Below are positions 1-8,851 of a DNA stretch of 64,000 nt, one piece after another; position 1 is the stretch's first letter; every line of letters begins with the position of its first letter. This DNA comes from Bin87 sp034423595 (lineage in GTDB: Bacteria > Chloroflexota > Dehalococcoidia > Lucifugimonadales > UBA3495): assembly GCA_965207025.1 (NCBI GenBank), contig OZ242258.1, forward strand, positions 1,736,001-1,800,000, given 5' to 3'. The position numbers were made by a program, and so were the translations under genes. The notes below the pieces were generated by a model, which worked only from the letters and a program-made list of their open reading frames with translations, was not told the origin of the DNA and searched no databases.

Positions 1-2751
1 GATGTTGACGCCCTGAACGTACACGCCGCCTGTGGGGTTGCGGTCCGAGAGTTCCGTTTGCGGACGGGCCACGGGGTGGCCGACTATCTCCTCTACGTCG
101 GAGGAAAGACGGCGGGAGTCGTGGAGGCAAAGCCGGTAGGCCGCACCCTCACCGGAGTGGAAGCTCAATCGGAGAAATACGGAACGGGCTTGCCGGACAA
201 TCTCCCGGCTTACGTTCGACCCCTTCCATTCCTATACGAGAGCACCGGCAGCGAAACCAGGTTCACCAACGGGCTTGATCCCCAGCCACGCAGCCGGAAT
301 ATCTTCGCCTTTCACACGCCTGAGACGCTGGCGGCATGGTTGGGCGCCTCTGATTCAGGCACAAAATCGGGGGTGGTTGAACCGCAGCGGGTCTCAGACG
401 CCGGCGGGACCGGTTATCGCATCGGGCAAAGTCTCCGACGTCAACTGACCCAATTGCCGGTACTGGACGATGCCAACCTCTGGACGGTACAGGCTCAAGC
501 CATTCGGAACCTGGAGCAATCTCTTGCGGAAGCCCGACCGCGTTCGCTGGTGCAGATGGCCACCGGCAGCGGCAAGACCTTCATGGCCTGCAACCTGGTT
601 TACCGGCTGATTCGTTACGCCGGGGCGAAACGCGTGCTCTTCCTGGTTGACCGAAGCAACCTGGGCCGGCAGACCCTCCGGGAGTTCCAGGGGTTCACGG
701 TACCCGGCGACGGCCGCAAGTTCAGTGAACTCTACAATGTCCAGCTCCTTCAATCCAGCAGCGTCGATCCGGTTAGCAAGGTGTGCATCGCCACCATCCA
801 GCGGGTCTACTCCATCCTCCGGGGGGAAGAACTGGACCCCGAAAAGGAGGAGGCATCCGGCTTTGACGCGACCGCAGCACGGCAGTCCCTCCAGACGGTG
901 CAGTACAACCCGTCTTTTCCCATAGAGGAGTTCGACTTCATCATCACCGACGAATGCCACCGGTCGATCTACGATCTGTGGCGCCAGGTACTGGAGTACT
1001 TCGACGCCTTTCTCATCGGCCTGACCGCCACGCCTTCCAAGCAGACCATGGGGTTCTTTCACCAGAACCTGGTCATGGAGTACAACCACCGGCAAGCTGT
1101 GGCGGACGGCGTGAACGTTCCTTACAACGTTTACCGCATCGAAACCAAGATCACCGAGCAGGGTTCCAGCATCGAAGCTGGTATGAACGTGGACCGGCGA
1201 GACCGCCGCACCCGCAAGATGCGCTGGGAAGAACTGGAGGAGGAACTGCCCTACTCACCCGGTCAACTGGATCGAGACGTGGTAGCGGTGGACCAGATTC
1301 GCACCGTCATCCAGACCTTTCGGGACCGGGTGACCACCGAGATATTCCCCGGCCGGCAGCACGTTCCCAAGACCATCATCTTCGCCAAGGACGACAGCCA
1401 CGCCGACGACATAGTGAACATAGTGCGAGAGGAGTTTGGCCGGGGCAACGACTTTTGCCGGAAGATCACCTACCGCACCACGGGGGCCAGGCCGGAGGAC
1501 CTGATCCAGGAGTTCCGCAACAGCTTCAACCCGCGCGTCGTGGTCACCGTGGACATGATCGCCACGGGCACGGACATCAAGCCGGTGGAGGTGGTGTTCT
1601 TCATGCGCAACGTGCGCAGCCGGAACTTCTTCGAGCAGATGAAGGGGCGGGGCGTCCGTACCATATCCGCCACCGAATTCAACGCGGTGACGCCCGACGC
1701 GGACGCCAAGGACCGCTTTGTGATCGTGGACGCCGTGGGGGTAACCGAGGGCGAGCTTGGCGAGTCCTACTCTTTGGACCGGCATCCGTCGGTGCCGCTG
1801 GACAAGCTGCTGGACCTGGTGGCCATGGGAAACCGGGAGCCGGACACGCTGTCGTCGTTGGCCAGCCGTCTTGCCCGCTTGGATCGTCGCCTCTCGCCCG
1901 AAGACCGGCGGGCGGTGGAAGCCGTTGCCGGTGGCGCTGCGCTCAAAGACCTGGTGTCCGGCCTGCTGAACGCGACCGACCTCGACGCCGCCTTGGAAGC
2001 GGCAAGGCTGTCCACCGGGCAAACCGAACCGTCGGAGGAGGCCGTTGTTGAGGCTGAGCGGCAACTGCTGGAGGCGGCTGCTCGACCCTTTGCCGCGAAC
2101 CTGGAGCTGCGGCAGCGGCTGATTGAGATTCACCGTGCCTACGAGCAGACCATCGACACGACATCGCAGGACACGGTTATCCGCGCCGAATTCTCCGGGG
2201 AAGATGCTGAAGTATTAACGCGGTCCTTTCGGGAATACATTGAAGAACACCGGGACGAAATCACCGCTCTCCAGGTCCTGTACCAGCGGCCCTACCGCCA
2301 GCGTCTGAGCCATGGCGACATCCGGGCGTTGGCCGAGGAGTTGCGAAGCCCTCCCCGCTCCTGGACACCGGCGACTTTGTGGGAAGCCTACCGGCGCTTG
2401 GAAGAATCCACGGTGAGAGGTTCCAGCCAAAGGGTGCTGGCCGACGTTGTGTCGCTGGTGCGCTACGCCATCGGCCACGACGAAGAGCTGGCTCCCTTCG
2501 CCGATGGGGTCAATGAACGCTTCCAAGGTTGGCTGGCCATGCAGGAGGTCGCCGGACGACACTTTACCGAAGAGCAGCAGCAGTGGCTGGCGGACATCAA
2601 GGACCACATAGCGGGCAACGTCAGCATTGAACCCAGCGACCTGCAGTACGCGCCCTTCGCCCAGCGGGGCGGCATCGGCAAGGCGTACGATCTGTTTGGC
2701 GATGAGTTGGCGGGACTCTTGGAAGAATTGAACATGACATTGGCGGGGTAA
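1..2751 (+). CDS. hsdR: Type I restriction enzyme subunit R, 5' end cut by window edge
   Basis: This is the motor and nuclease subunit of a type I restriction-modification complex; it translocates DNA with ATP and cuts unmodified DNA. The reading frame is already open at base 1 and the sequence there (DNVHAA-like start of the nuclease domain, then GHGVADYLLYV and VVEAKP) is the middle of the family's PD-(D/E)xK nuclease fold, so the true start is upstream; the TTG at 58 is not the start. Counting from base 1, Walker A (MATGSGKT) is near residue 186, the DECH box near 317, the SF2 motif LTATP near 345, and the motif VI region (QMKGRGVRT) near 545. The C-terminal third resembles the EcoEI-type HsdR C-terminal domain. 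It is followed after 47 bp by a HicB-like gene rather than by hsdM or hsdS. Identification is firm; only the N-terminal few dozen residues are missing. Confidence 0.93.
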   Translation, partial: DVDALNVHAACGVAVREFRLRTGHGVADYLLYVGGKTAGVVEAKPVGRTLTGVEAQSEKYGTGLPDNLPAYVRPLPFLYESTGSETRFTNGLDPQPRSRNIFAFHTPETLAAWLGASDSGTKSGVVEPQRVSDAGGTGYRIGQSLRRQLTQLPVLDDANLWTVQAQAIRNLEQSLAEARPRSLVQMATGSGKTFMACNLVYRLIRYAGAKRVLFLVDRSNLGRQTLREFQGFTVPGDGRKFSELYNVQLLQSSSVDPVSKVCIATIQRVYSILRGEELDPEKEEASGFDATAARQSLQTVQYNPSFPIEEFDFIITDECHRSIYDLWRQVLEYFDAFLIGLTATPSKQTMGFFHQNLVMEYNHRQAVADGVNVPYNVYRIETKITEQGSSIEAGMNVDRRDRRTRKMRWEELEEELPYSPGQLDRDVVAVDQIRTVIQTFRDRVTTEIFPGRQHVPKTIIFAKDDSHADDIVNIVREEFGRGNDFCRKITYRTTGARPEDLIQEFRNSFNPRVVVTVDMIATGTDIKPVEVVFFMRNVRSRNFFEQMKGRGVRTISATEFNAVTPDADAKDRFVIVDAVGVTEGELGESYSLDRHPSVPLDKLLDLVAMGNREPDTLSSLASRLARLDRRLSPEDRRAVEAVAGGAALKDLVSGLLNATDLDAALEAARLSTGQTEPSEEAVVEAERQLLEAAARPFAANLELRQRLIEIHRAYEQTIDTTSQDTVIRAEFSGEDAEVLTRSFREYIEEHRDEITALQVLYQRPYRQRLSHGDIRALAEELRSPPRSWTPATLWEAYRRLEESTVRGSSQRVLADVVSLVRYAIGHDEELAPFADGVNERFQGWLAMQEVAGRHFTEEQQQWLADIKDHIAGNVSIEPSDLQYAPFAQRGGIGKAYDLFGDELAGLLEELNMTLAG

Positions 2752-2798
2752 CAAAGGACAGGGGATTCATCGGCAACGTCGAGAAAAGAGGATTTGAA

Positions 2799-3203
2799 AT
2801 GCAGACCGTATCGGAAATCAAGCAGACTATCATGGCCTTGCCAGAAGCTGAATTCTCCCAACTGATGAAGTGGGTATGGGATCATGACTGGGAGCGGTGG
2901 GACCATCAGCTTCAAGAGGACGTTAAAGCTGGAAGGCTGGAGTTTCTCAAAGAGAAGGTTTTGGAAGCCAGAAAGCGGGGCGCCCTTTCCAATCCTGACA
3001 CGGAGATAGTCTTCCGGGTAAAGGAGTCTCCCGATGGCGGCTACTCGGCCAGCGCCGTCGGGCACAGCATAATCACTCAGGGCGATGATTGGGATGAATT
3101 GATCTACATGATGCGGGACGCCGTGCTTTGCCACTTCGACGATGACGAAGCGCCCCAGGCGATTCGCGTCCATCTGGTCCAAAACGAGGTCATACCCGTG
3201 TGA
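2799..3203 (+). CDS. Antitoxin-like fusion: RelB-type N-terminus plus HicB-like domain
   Basis: A 134-residue protein with two parts. Residues 1-50 (ALPEAEFSQLMKWVWDHD, then WDxQLQEDVxAGRLEFL) look like the short addiction-module component often paired with RelE/ParE toxins. Residues 65-134 (VFRVKESPDGGYSASAVGHS, ITQGDDWDEL, HFDDDEAP) match the HicB partial RNase-H-like fold, which neutralises HicA. The start ATG at 2799 is preceded by AGAGGA about 10 bases upstream. The stop codon overlaps the GTG start of the next gene (GTGA), so the two are translationally coupled. It lies inside an hsd operon, between hsdR and hsdS. It is probably the antitoxin of the downstream HicA-like protein; the fusion of two antitoxin types is my reading by eye. 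Confidence 0.75.
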   Translation: MQTVSEIKQTIMALPEAEFSQLMKWVWDHDWERWDHQLQEDVKAGRLEFLKEKVLEARKRGALSNPDTEIVFRVKESPDGGYSASAVGHSIITQGDDWDELIYMMRDAVLCHFDDDEAPQAIRVHLVQNEVIPV

Positions 3204-3451
3204 GAATGCCCCGGAATCTATCCGGCGTGCAGATCGCAACGCTGTTGCGCCGGAGGTATGCTTACAATTTCGTCCGGCAGAGAGGCAGCCACATGAGACT
3301 GGCCTCTACCGTGATGGGTTATGAACATCATATTTCTGTTCCGCGTCATAACCCGGTGAGGGTTGGCACGTTGGACGAAATTCTTGGGCAAGTTTCTGAA
3401 TATCTTGGGATTGGTCAAGACGAGTTGATGCAGGACTTGTTTGGCAGGTGA
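3200..3451 (+). CDS. hicA: HicA-like mRNA interferase toxin
   Basis: An 83-residue HicA family protein (double-stranded RNA-binding-like fold; the toxin cleaves mRNA). The key signature is the RQRGSH segment near residue 30, whose His is the catalytic residue in HicA, followed by a basic/hydrophobic strand and the EHHISVPRH strand. The GTG at 3200 overlaps the upstream antitoxin stop; an ATG two codons later is the alternative start. Gene order here is antitoxin then toxin, opposite to the classical hicA-hicB order and to the second pair 225 bp downstream. Confidence 0.78.
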   Translation: MRMPRNLSGVQIATLLRRRYAYNFVRQRGSHMRLASTVMGYEHHISVPRHNPVRVGTLDEILGQVSEYLGIGQDELMQDLFGR

Positions 3452-3482
3452 CCGTTATAGCAGGATGGGAGGTCAAGCAAAG

Positions 3483-3623
3483 ATGTTGGACCGTTGTCAA
3501 AAATGCGGACGCCGGTACTTGACTGTGCGATGCCAAAGGTGTGGTCAAGACCTTTGCGACCCTTGCTGGGATGCCCATGCCAATCATGGGTGCACTCGTG
3601 CCAGATTCCCCGCGACTAGATAA
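3483..3623 (+). CDS. Small Cys-rich putative zinc-finger protein
   Basis: A 46-residue peptide with three CxxC pairs (CQKC, CQRC, CDPC) followed by His and Cys residues, in the pattern of a B-box-like or short zinc-binding domain. I chose ATG 3483 because GGAGG lies ten bases upstream; the frame could also begin at 3465 or at a TTG at 3441 that would overlap hicA. It sits between the two HicA/HicB pairs and is probably co-transcribed with them. Function is unknown; a DNA- or protein-binding accessory role is only a guess. Confidence 0.45.
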   Translation: MLDRCQKCGRRYLTVRCQRCGQDLCDPCWDAHANHGCTRARFPATR

Positions 3624-3675
3624 TTCCCCAGCAGTTCGAATCGCCGAATGACGCCGCTTTTAGCAGGACTGGCTT

Positions 3676-3882
3676 ATGCCGCCGAGGGTCCGAGAAGCAA
3701 TCCGCATAATCGAAAGGGATGGCTGGTACCGTGTAAGGACACGGGGCAGTCATCGCCAATACCATCATCCTGAGAAACCGGGTACGGTGACCATTGCCGG
3801 CAACCTCGGAAGAGAGTTGGATACTCGGAGATGGTACAGCATTTTGCAGCAAGCAGGGCTGGACAGGAGGGATTATCAATGA
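3676..3882 (+). CDS. hicA: HicA mRNA interferase toxin (second pair)
   Basis: A 68-residue protein with the textbook HicA pattern: VREAIRIIERDGWYRVRTRG, the catalytic SHRQYHHP segment, TVTIAG and a C-terminal helix ending SILQQAGL. Its stop overlaps the ATG of the hicB gene that follows (ATGA), so toxin and antitoxin are coupled in the classical hicA-hicB order. This copy is not closely similar to the HicA-like protein at 3200-3451, so the two pairs are not a recent duplication. Confidence 0.9.
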   Translation: MPPRVREAIRIIERDGWYRVRTRGSHRQYHHPEKPGTVTIAGNLGRELDTRRWYSILQQAGLDRRDYQ

Positions 3883-4136
3883 AATACCTAGCGATAATTA
3901 GCAAAACCGGCAACGGCTATGCGGCGGACTTACCGGATCTGCCCGGTTGCATCGCCGCCGGAGAGACCTTCGAGGAAACCTGCCAGTTGATCCAGGAGGC
4001 CGCCAACTTCCATGTCGAAGGCATGATCGAGAACGGCGAAACCATCCCCGAACCGCTCAACGCCGCCGTGGAGGTGGAAGTGAACGCGCCAACCCTCGAC
4101 CCGGCGCGGCAAGTTGCCGTTGAACGCGGTAGATGA
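3879..4136 (+). CDS. hicB: HicB antitoxin
   Basis: An 85-residue HicB family antitoxin. The core is YLAIISKTGNGYAADLPDLP, GCIAAGETFEE and a helix with AANFHVEGMIENGE, all typical of the HicB degraded RNase H fold; I see no clear C-terminal DNA-binding domain. I start it at ATG 3879 (SD-like CAGGAGG about ten bases upstream), which overlaps the hicA stop. Its own stop overlaps the ATG of hsdS at 4133 (ATGA again), so expression of the specificity subunit appears translationally coupled to the antitoxin. Confidence 0.88.
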   Translation: MKYLAIISKTGNGYAADLPDLPGCIAAGETFEETCQLIQEAANFHVEGMIENGETIPEPLNAAVEVEVNAPTLDPARQVAVERGR

Positions 4137-5620
4137 CTCAAATGAAGCTTCCAGAGGCTTGGGCAAATGCCAAACTCGGCCAGATTTTGCCTCTCAAATA
4201 TGGCAAGGGCTTGGTTGAGAAGAACCGAATCCAGACCGGAGACATCCCTGTCTTCGGTTCGGCAGGTGTCCTTGGCTATCACAACCAAGCCTTGATTCAA
4301 GGGCCCGCCCTTATCGTAGGTCGGAAGGGCACCGTCGGAGCGGTTCACTATTCTTCAGGCCCATGTTGGCCGATAGACACCTCCTATTACGTTGAAACCT
4401 CTCCCAGCACGAATTTGGCTTTCTTCAGGTACATTCTCATGGCCACAGATTTGGCAGGGATGGATAGGTCAACCGCAATTCCTGGGTTAAACCGCAATGA
4501 TTACAATGAAATAGAAATTTCCCTTCCGCCTCTACCCGAACAGCGCCGCATCGTAGCCGCCATCGAGACGCAGTTCACGCGGCTGGACGCGTCGATGGCG
4601 GCGCTGCGGCGGGCGCAGGCCAACCTGAAGCGCCACCGGGCCAGCGTCCTCAAGGATGCCTGCGAAGGCCGACTGGTCTCCACCGAGGCGGAGTTGGCCC
4701 GCTCAGAGGGCCGCGAGTACGAACCCGCCGCCGTGCTGTTGGCGCGCATATTGGCCCAGCGCCGGGCCCGCTGGGAGTCGCAGGAGAAGCGGCGCGGCAA
4801 GTACCGGGAACCCTCCGCCCCCGACACATCCGCCCTGCCGCAACTGCCGGAGGGGTGGGTATGGGCGAGTTTGGAAGCTATTTCAGAGGTTAAGGGAGGC
4901 GTTACCAAGGGGCAACGTTACACGAGCGAACAGATGCTCCGAGAAGTCCCGTACTTGAGGGTTGCAAACGTCCAGAGAGGCTTTTTGGACTTGGACCGAA
5001 TCACCACCATCGAGACCTCAGAGGAGAACATAGAGCGGCTACGGCTAAATCCCGGAGACGTTCTATTCACTGAGGGCGGCGACAGAGACAAACTCGGCCG
5101 TGGCTGGGTTTGGAACGGCGAGATCGAAGAATGTATCCATCAGAATCATGTTTTCCGGGCTCGACCGCTCTCAAACAGCGTTATTCCTGAGTTCTTATCA
5201 TGGTGGGGAAACTCGTTCGGCCAAGAATTCTTTTCGCGGTTCGGAAAGCAAACCACGAATCTGGCCTCAATTAACCTGACGGTTCTTTCGCAATTTCCCA
5301 TCCCCCTTCCACCACTGGCCGAGCAGCGGCGCATCGTGGCGGAGGTGGAGCGACTATTGTCTGTGGCCCAGCAGGCGGAGGCCACGGTGGACGCCAGCCT
5401 GTCCCGGGCGGAGCGGCTGCGCCAGAGCATCCTCAAGCAGGCGTTCTCCGGTAGGCTGGTGCCCCAGGACCCCGACGACGAACCTGCGTCGGCGCTACTG
5501 GAGCGCATCCGGGCCGAGCGCGAGGCGGACTCGGTAGTTGAAAACCGGGAAAGAAAGCGAGAGGTCAAAATTCCGCACGAAACGAGGTTACTCAATGATT
5601 ACCAGAGCCATGTCGCTTGA
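4133..5620 (+). CDS. hsdS: Type I restriction-modification specificity subunit S
   Basis: A 495-residue HsdS with the normal two-halved structure: target recognition domain 1 (about residues 5-130), a central conserved helix beginning PPLPEQRRIVAAIE near residue 132, target recognition domain 2 (about 230-390), and a second conserved helix PPLAEQRRIVAEVERLL near 395. The two recognition domains set the two halves of the DNA target; I cannot predict the sequence recognised. The start overlaps the hicB stop by four bases. The gene order R-S-M is less usual than R-M-S or M-S-R. The 3' end overlaps the next small ORF by 26 bp. Confidence 0.93.
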   Translation: MTQMKLPEAWANAKLGQILPLKYGKGLVEKNRIQTGDIPVFGSAGVLGYHNQALIQGPALIVGRKGTVGAVHYSSGPCWPIDTSYYVETSPSTNLAFFRYILMATDLAGMDRSTAIPGLNRNDYNEIEISLPPLPEQRRIVAAIETQFTRLDASMAALRRAQANLKRHRASVLKDACEGRLVSTEAELARSEGREYEPAAVLLARILAQRRARWESQEKRRGKYREPSAPDTSALPQLPEGWVWASLEAISEVKGGVTKGQRYTSEQMLREVPYLRVANVQRGFLDLDRITTIETSEENIERLRLNPGDVLFTEGGDRDKLGRGWVWNGEIEECIHQNHVFRARPLSNSVIPEFLSWWGNSFGQEFFSRFGKQTTNLASINLTVLSQFPIPLPPLAEQRRIVAEVERLLSVAQQAEATVDASLSRAERLRQSILKQAFSGRLVPQDPDDEPASALLERIRAEREADSVVENRERKREVKIPHETRLLNDYQSHVA

Positions 5621-6203
5621 GAAACTAGAACAATTGCGGAAATCCAAGCCTGCGATATATGCGGCCATTGAGAGGATGTACCAGAGTGAGCAATATTCGA
5701 AACTTGAACGTCAACTCATACATGAATTGAGAAACCTCGGCAATTGGCAATTGGAGGCAGCTTGCAGTTGGTTTGAATACGACCTGATGCGGGCCCCACA
5801 TGAGATCGCATACTTGGAACACGTCATTCTGAATTGGGACAGGATACCGCCAACCGAACGCCCTACCATGGATAAAGGGGCTTCCGAAAGCCGTCTCCAC
5901 AGTCTGAAAGAGGAAATAGCCTGGAAGGAAAATGAGGTACAGAAGGCGCGAAGAGGTGGCTACCTCTGGTCAATTGTTCCACTGCTGGAATATTTCGCCT
6001 TACCGGAAGAGGAACGGACAGGAACGAGCTATTACCCACTGCTACCGTTCTTCATGAAGAAGGCATATGAGGTCATGCAAAATCCCAGAAAGCCAAAACC
6101 GAGTCTGATGGAGCGTCTCAAGAGGTTCAGAATAGGCATCTCTCCGAATGGGGGCGAGGCGGAGATAGAGATGCAGGACTCGCGAATTTCGGATGGTAGG
6201 TAG
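5595..6203 (+). CDS. Unknown protein, 202 aa, in hsd operon
   Basis: I do not recognise this protein. It is a mostly helical, charged, soluble-looking protein with no signal peptide or membrane segment; the only landmarks are an aromatic stretch (WFEYDLMRAPHEIAYLEH) near residue 60 and a basic C-terminal region. The ATG at 5595 lies within the last codons of hsdS in another frame; an ATG at 5610 is a possible alternative. It sits between hsdS and hsdM and reads in the same direction, so it is probably co-transcribed with the R-M genes. Confidence 0.6.
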   Translation: MITRAMSLEKLEQLRKSKPAIYAAIERMYQSEQYSKLERQLIHELRNLGNWQLEAACSWFEYDLMRAPHEIAYLEHVILNWDRIPPTERPTMDKGASESRLHSLKEEIAWKENEVQKARRGGYLWSIVPLLEYFALPEEERTGTSYYPLLPFFMKKAYEVMQNPRKPKPSLMERLKRFRIGISPNGGEAEIEMQDSRISDGR

Positions 6204-6220
6204 ATAAGGGGTCAAAGAAT

Positions 6221-6403
6221 ATGGCAGAAGTGCCGAGCACCCAAAAGGATTGCCCCACTTGCGGGTCGTCAGCCTCTAGGCAGTTGCCGGACACCATTAC
6301 TGCCGGAGGCAGGACACGGCGAGTATCTGCTTATGTTCGGGATGATTCTAGTCAGCGGCAAGGTCGCCAGACGGTCACGGCGAGGCGAATAGAGCAGGTA
6401 TAG
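6221..6403 (+). CDS. Small ORF with one CxxC motif, uncertain
   Basis: A 60-residue ORF beginning ATG with a single CPTCG motif at residue 11, which may be half of a zinc ribbon, followed by an Arg/Thr-rich tail. There is a weak AAGGGG upstream. It starts 17 bp after the previous stop. It may be a real small gene, a remnant, or chance. Confidence 0.3.
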   Translation: MAEVPSTQKDCPTCGSSASRQLPDTITAGGRTRRVSAYVRDDSSQRQGRQTVTARRIEQV

Positions 6404-6496
6404 GATAACTGGCTGTTCCGGTGCATTACCGCATCAGGAGGTCAAGAGGGGCAGACGTATTGGGGGGAGATTAATTATAAGGGGAGGCCCCGTTTG

Positions 6497-6637
6497 ATGA
6501 AAGTCATTGTCTCAATGGATGACGATACGATAGCCAATGCCTATCTTGACCGCAAGGCAACGAGGGACTGGCAGAGGAACCTCCGTGGACATTTCCGGAG
6601 GAATTGCAAAGACGGGAGTTTCGAGGAACAAATATGA
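6497..6637 (+). CDS. Short ORF (46 aa) coupled to the next gene
   Basis: A 46-codon ORF starting ATG 6497 with GGGGAGG about nine bases upstream. The product starts MKVIVSMDDDTIANAYLD and is rich in Asp and Arg. Its TGA stop overlaps the ATG of the following gene (ATGA at 6634), the same coupling arrangement seen in the TA pairs upstream. No family recognised. The good ribosome site and coupling are the reasons for calling it. Confidence 0.4.
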   Translation: MKVIVSMDDDTIANAYLDRKATRDWQRNLRGHFRRNCKDGSFEEQI

Positions 6638-7023
6638 GCCTGAGAACAAGATACAGCCGGGAAGACGACATTGTTTCCCTGTCCACGCTGGACTGTGGAA
6701 GCGAAGAGGGCAGCTATGAGGTTGAAAGCGACTGCTGGACCATTTTAGACGTGGCATTTGACAACAAGCGCAAACCCGTCACTCTGGAGCTTATGTTTGT
6801 CAGCAGGCTGATGCCACTGACAGCGAATAATGGCTATTGCTCCGATACCGATACCCTTGTCATTGGGAAAGGGCAGATCACGGCCACCTTGGTTGAAGCG
6901 AACGACGACCTGTCCGCTTACTGGTGTCCGGATGAAGACTACCCGGACGATCTGAGCTTAGTAGCTGTATCCCTACAGAATGCCTCGAAGCACCTGACTC
7001 CGGTGTTGGCCAAGCTCACATGA
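6634..7023 (+). CDS. Unknown small acidic protein, 129 aa
   Basis: Not recognised. Start ATG 6634 is preceded by GAGG eight bases upstream and overlaps the stop of the 46-aa ORF. The product is acidic, with beta-strand-like alternation (LELMFVSRLMP, GQITATLVEA) and two Cys; there is no signal peptide or membrane span. Together with the 46-aa ORF it looks like a coupled pair, possibly another small TA-like or accessory module in the hsd locus, but nothing in the sequence proves this. Confidence 0.5.
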   Translation: MSLRTRYSREDDIVSLSTLDCGSEEGSYEVESDCWTILDVAFDNKRKPVTLELMFVSRLMPLTANNGYCSDTDTLVIGKGQITATLVEANDDLSAYWCPDEDYPDDLSLVAVSLQNASKHLTPVLAKLT

Positions 7024-7103
7024 AGAAAACCCTTGGAACAGCACGCTGACTCATGGAACAGGACATCCCTTTTGGTGCTAAGCCATAGCAAGAGAGTAAC
7101 GCA

Positions 7104-8600
7104 ATGACGACCTCGGTGGACATCGGGCAGAAGCTCTGGAACTACTGCAACATCCTGCGTGATGCCGGGCTGTCCTACGGCGACTACCTGGAGCAGCTCA
7201 CCTACCTCATCTTCCTGAAGATGATGGACGAGCGCAGCCGCCCGCCCTACACCCTGCTGCCGGACTACCAGCCTCCGCCCATTCCCGAAGGCTGCCGCTG
7301 GCCGGACCTCCTGGCCCTTGAAGGCGCCGAGTTGGAGTCCCACTACCGACGCACCTTGGAGACGCTGGGCGGCCAGTCCGGGACCCTGGGCGTCATCTTC
7401 CGCAAGGCTCAGAACCGGATCCAGGAACCGGCCATGCTGACCCGGCTGGTGCGGGAGCTGATCGACAGCGAGAACTGGCTGTCAATTGACGCCGACGTGA
7501 AAGGCGACGCGTACGAGTCGCTGCTGGAACGCAACGCCCAGGACGTGAAGACCGGCGCCGGGCAGTACTTCACGCCGCGCCCGCTGATTCAGGCCATCGT
7601 GGACGTGATGCGCCCAGGCCCCGACGACACCGTCTGCGACCCGGCCTGCGGCACCGGCGGCTTCCTGCTGTCGGCCCACGACTACATCGTCGCCCAGAAT
7701 CGGTCCATGGACCGGGAGCAGCGGGAGCGGTTGCAGCGAGACGCCCTGTTCGGTTGGGAGATCGTGGATAGCGCCGCGCGCCTCTGCGCCATGAACCTGT
7801 ACCTCCACGGCATCGGCGGCGACGAGACGACCATCACCGTGGACGACAGCCTGCGGACCCATCCGGGCGTCAACTACGACCTGGTGCTGACCAACCCGCC
7901 CTTCGGCCGCAAGTCGTCCCTGACCTTCGTCAACAGCGAAGGTGAAACGAAGTCGGAGACACTGACGGTGGAGCGTTCGGACTTCTGGGCCACCACCAGC
8001 AACAAGCAATTGAACTTCCTCCAGCACGTGCGCACGTTGTTGAAGAACACAGGGCGGGCGGCCATCGTGGTGCCGGACAACGTGCTGTTCGAGGGCGCCG
8101 CCGGGGAGACAGTGCGGCAGCACCTGCTGGCCGAGTGCGACGTTCATACCCTGCTGCGGCTGCCCACCGGCATCTTCTACGCCCAAGGCGTCAAGGCCAA
8201 CGTCCTGTTCTTCGACCGGAGGCCGGCCAGCGAGACGCCGTGGACGAAAGAACTCTGGATCTACGACCTGCGCACCAACCGCCGCTTCACCCTGAAGGCG
8301 AACCCCTTGACCCGCGCCGACCTGGACGACTTCGTGGCCTGCTACAGTCCGGAGAGCCGCGTCCGGCGAGAGGAGACGGAACGCTTCCGCAAGTTCACCT
8401 ACGACGAGCTGGTCAAGCGCGACAAGACCAACCTGGACATATTCTGGCTCCGGGACGAGAGCATGGAAGACACCGACGACCTGCCTCCGCCCGATGTCAT
8501 CGCCAATGAAATCCTGGAGGACCTTCGCGCCGCCGTGGGGCAACTGGAGGAGATTGCCGGAGACTTGGAATTGCCGGACCTTGGACGCCAAATCGACTGA
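7104..8600 (+). CDS. hsdM: Type I restriction-modification methyltransferase subunit M
   Basis: A 498-residue HsdM. It has the N-terminal helical HsdM domain (QKLWNYCNILRDAGLSYGDY), SAM-binding motif I DPACGTGGF near residue 179 and catalytic motif IV NPPF near 264, the signature of N6-adenine methylation. GQYFTPRPLIQAI before motif I is also typical. It modifies host DNA in the M2S complex and joins HsdR for restriction. The gene lies 80 bp after the previous small ORF. Downstream, 250 bp without a gene contains two short hairpins (8714-8728 and 8749-8761) that may form a weak terminator. Confidence 0.95.
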   Translation: MTTSVDIGQKLWNYCNILRDAGLSYGDYLEQLTYLIFLKMMDERSRPPYTLLPDYQPPPIPEGCRWPDLLALEGAELESHYRRTLETLGGQSGTLGVIFRKAQNRIQEPAMLTRLVRELIDSENWLSIDADVKGDAYESLLERNAQDVKTGAGQYFTPRPLIQAIVDVMRPGPDDTVCDPACGTGGFLLSAHDYIVAQNRSMDREQRERLQRDALFGWEIVDSAARLCAMNLYLHGIGGDETTITVDDSLRTHPGVNYDLVLTNPPFGRKSSLTFVNSEGETKSETLTVERSDFWATTSNKQLNFLQHVRTLLKNTGRAAIVVPDNVLFEGAAGETVRQHLLAECDVHTLLRLPTGIFYAQGVKANVLFFDRRPASETPWTKELWIYDLRTNRRFTLKANPLTRADLDDFVACYSPESRVRREETERFRKFTYDELVKRDKTNLDIFWLRDESMEDTDDLPPPDVIANEILEDLRAAVGQLEEIAGDLELPDLGRQID

Positions 8601-8851
8601 TATTGGCCGGTCGTTACGAGTGGGTTGTGAATGGACGTGCAAGGCATGAAACAGTCTGAAGACTTCGCCATCCGCAACTGACGAGGGATTATAGGCCGAC
8701 ACACCAAATGGGTTTGCCGCATTCGGCATTGAGACGAGAATAACTCGGCGTCCGGGGGACGTTGTTCTATTCGCGGGTTGTGTATTGCTTTTCCGCTCTC
8801 TCGCAACGGGCATGGAACCGGTAACGCCCGTGGTGTATCTTTCAGGACAGT

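Noticed and set aside
7482..8813. Minus-strand 443-codon frame across hsdM
   Set aside because: The opposite strand has clear HsdM motifs; the minus frame lacks any family signature or start signal.
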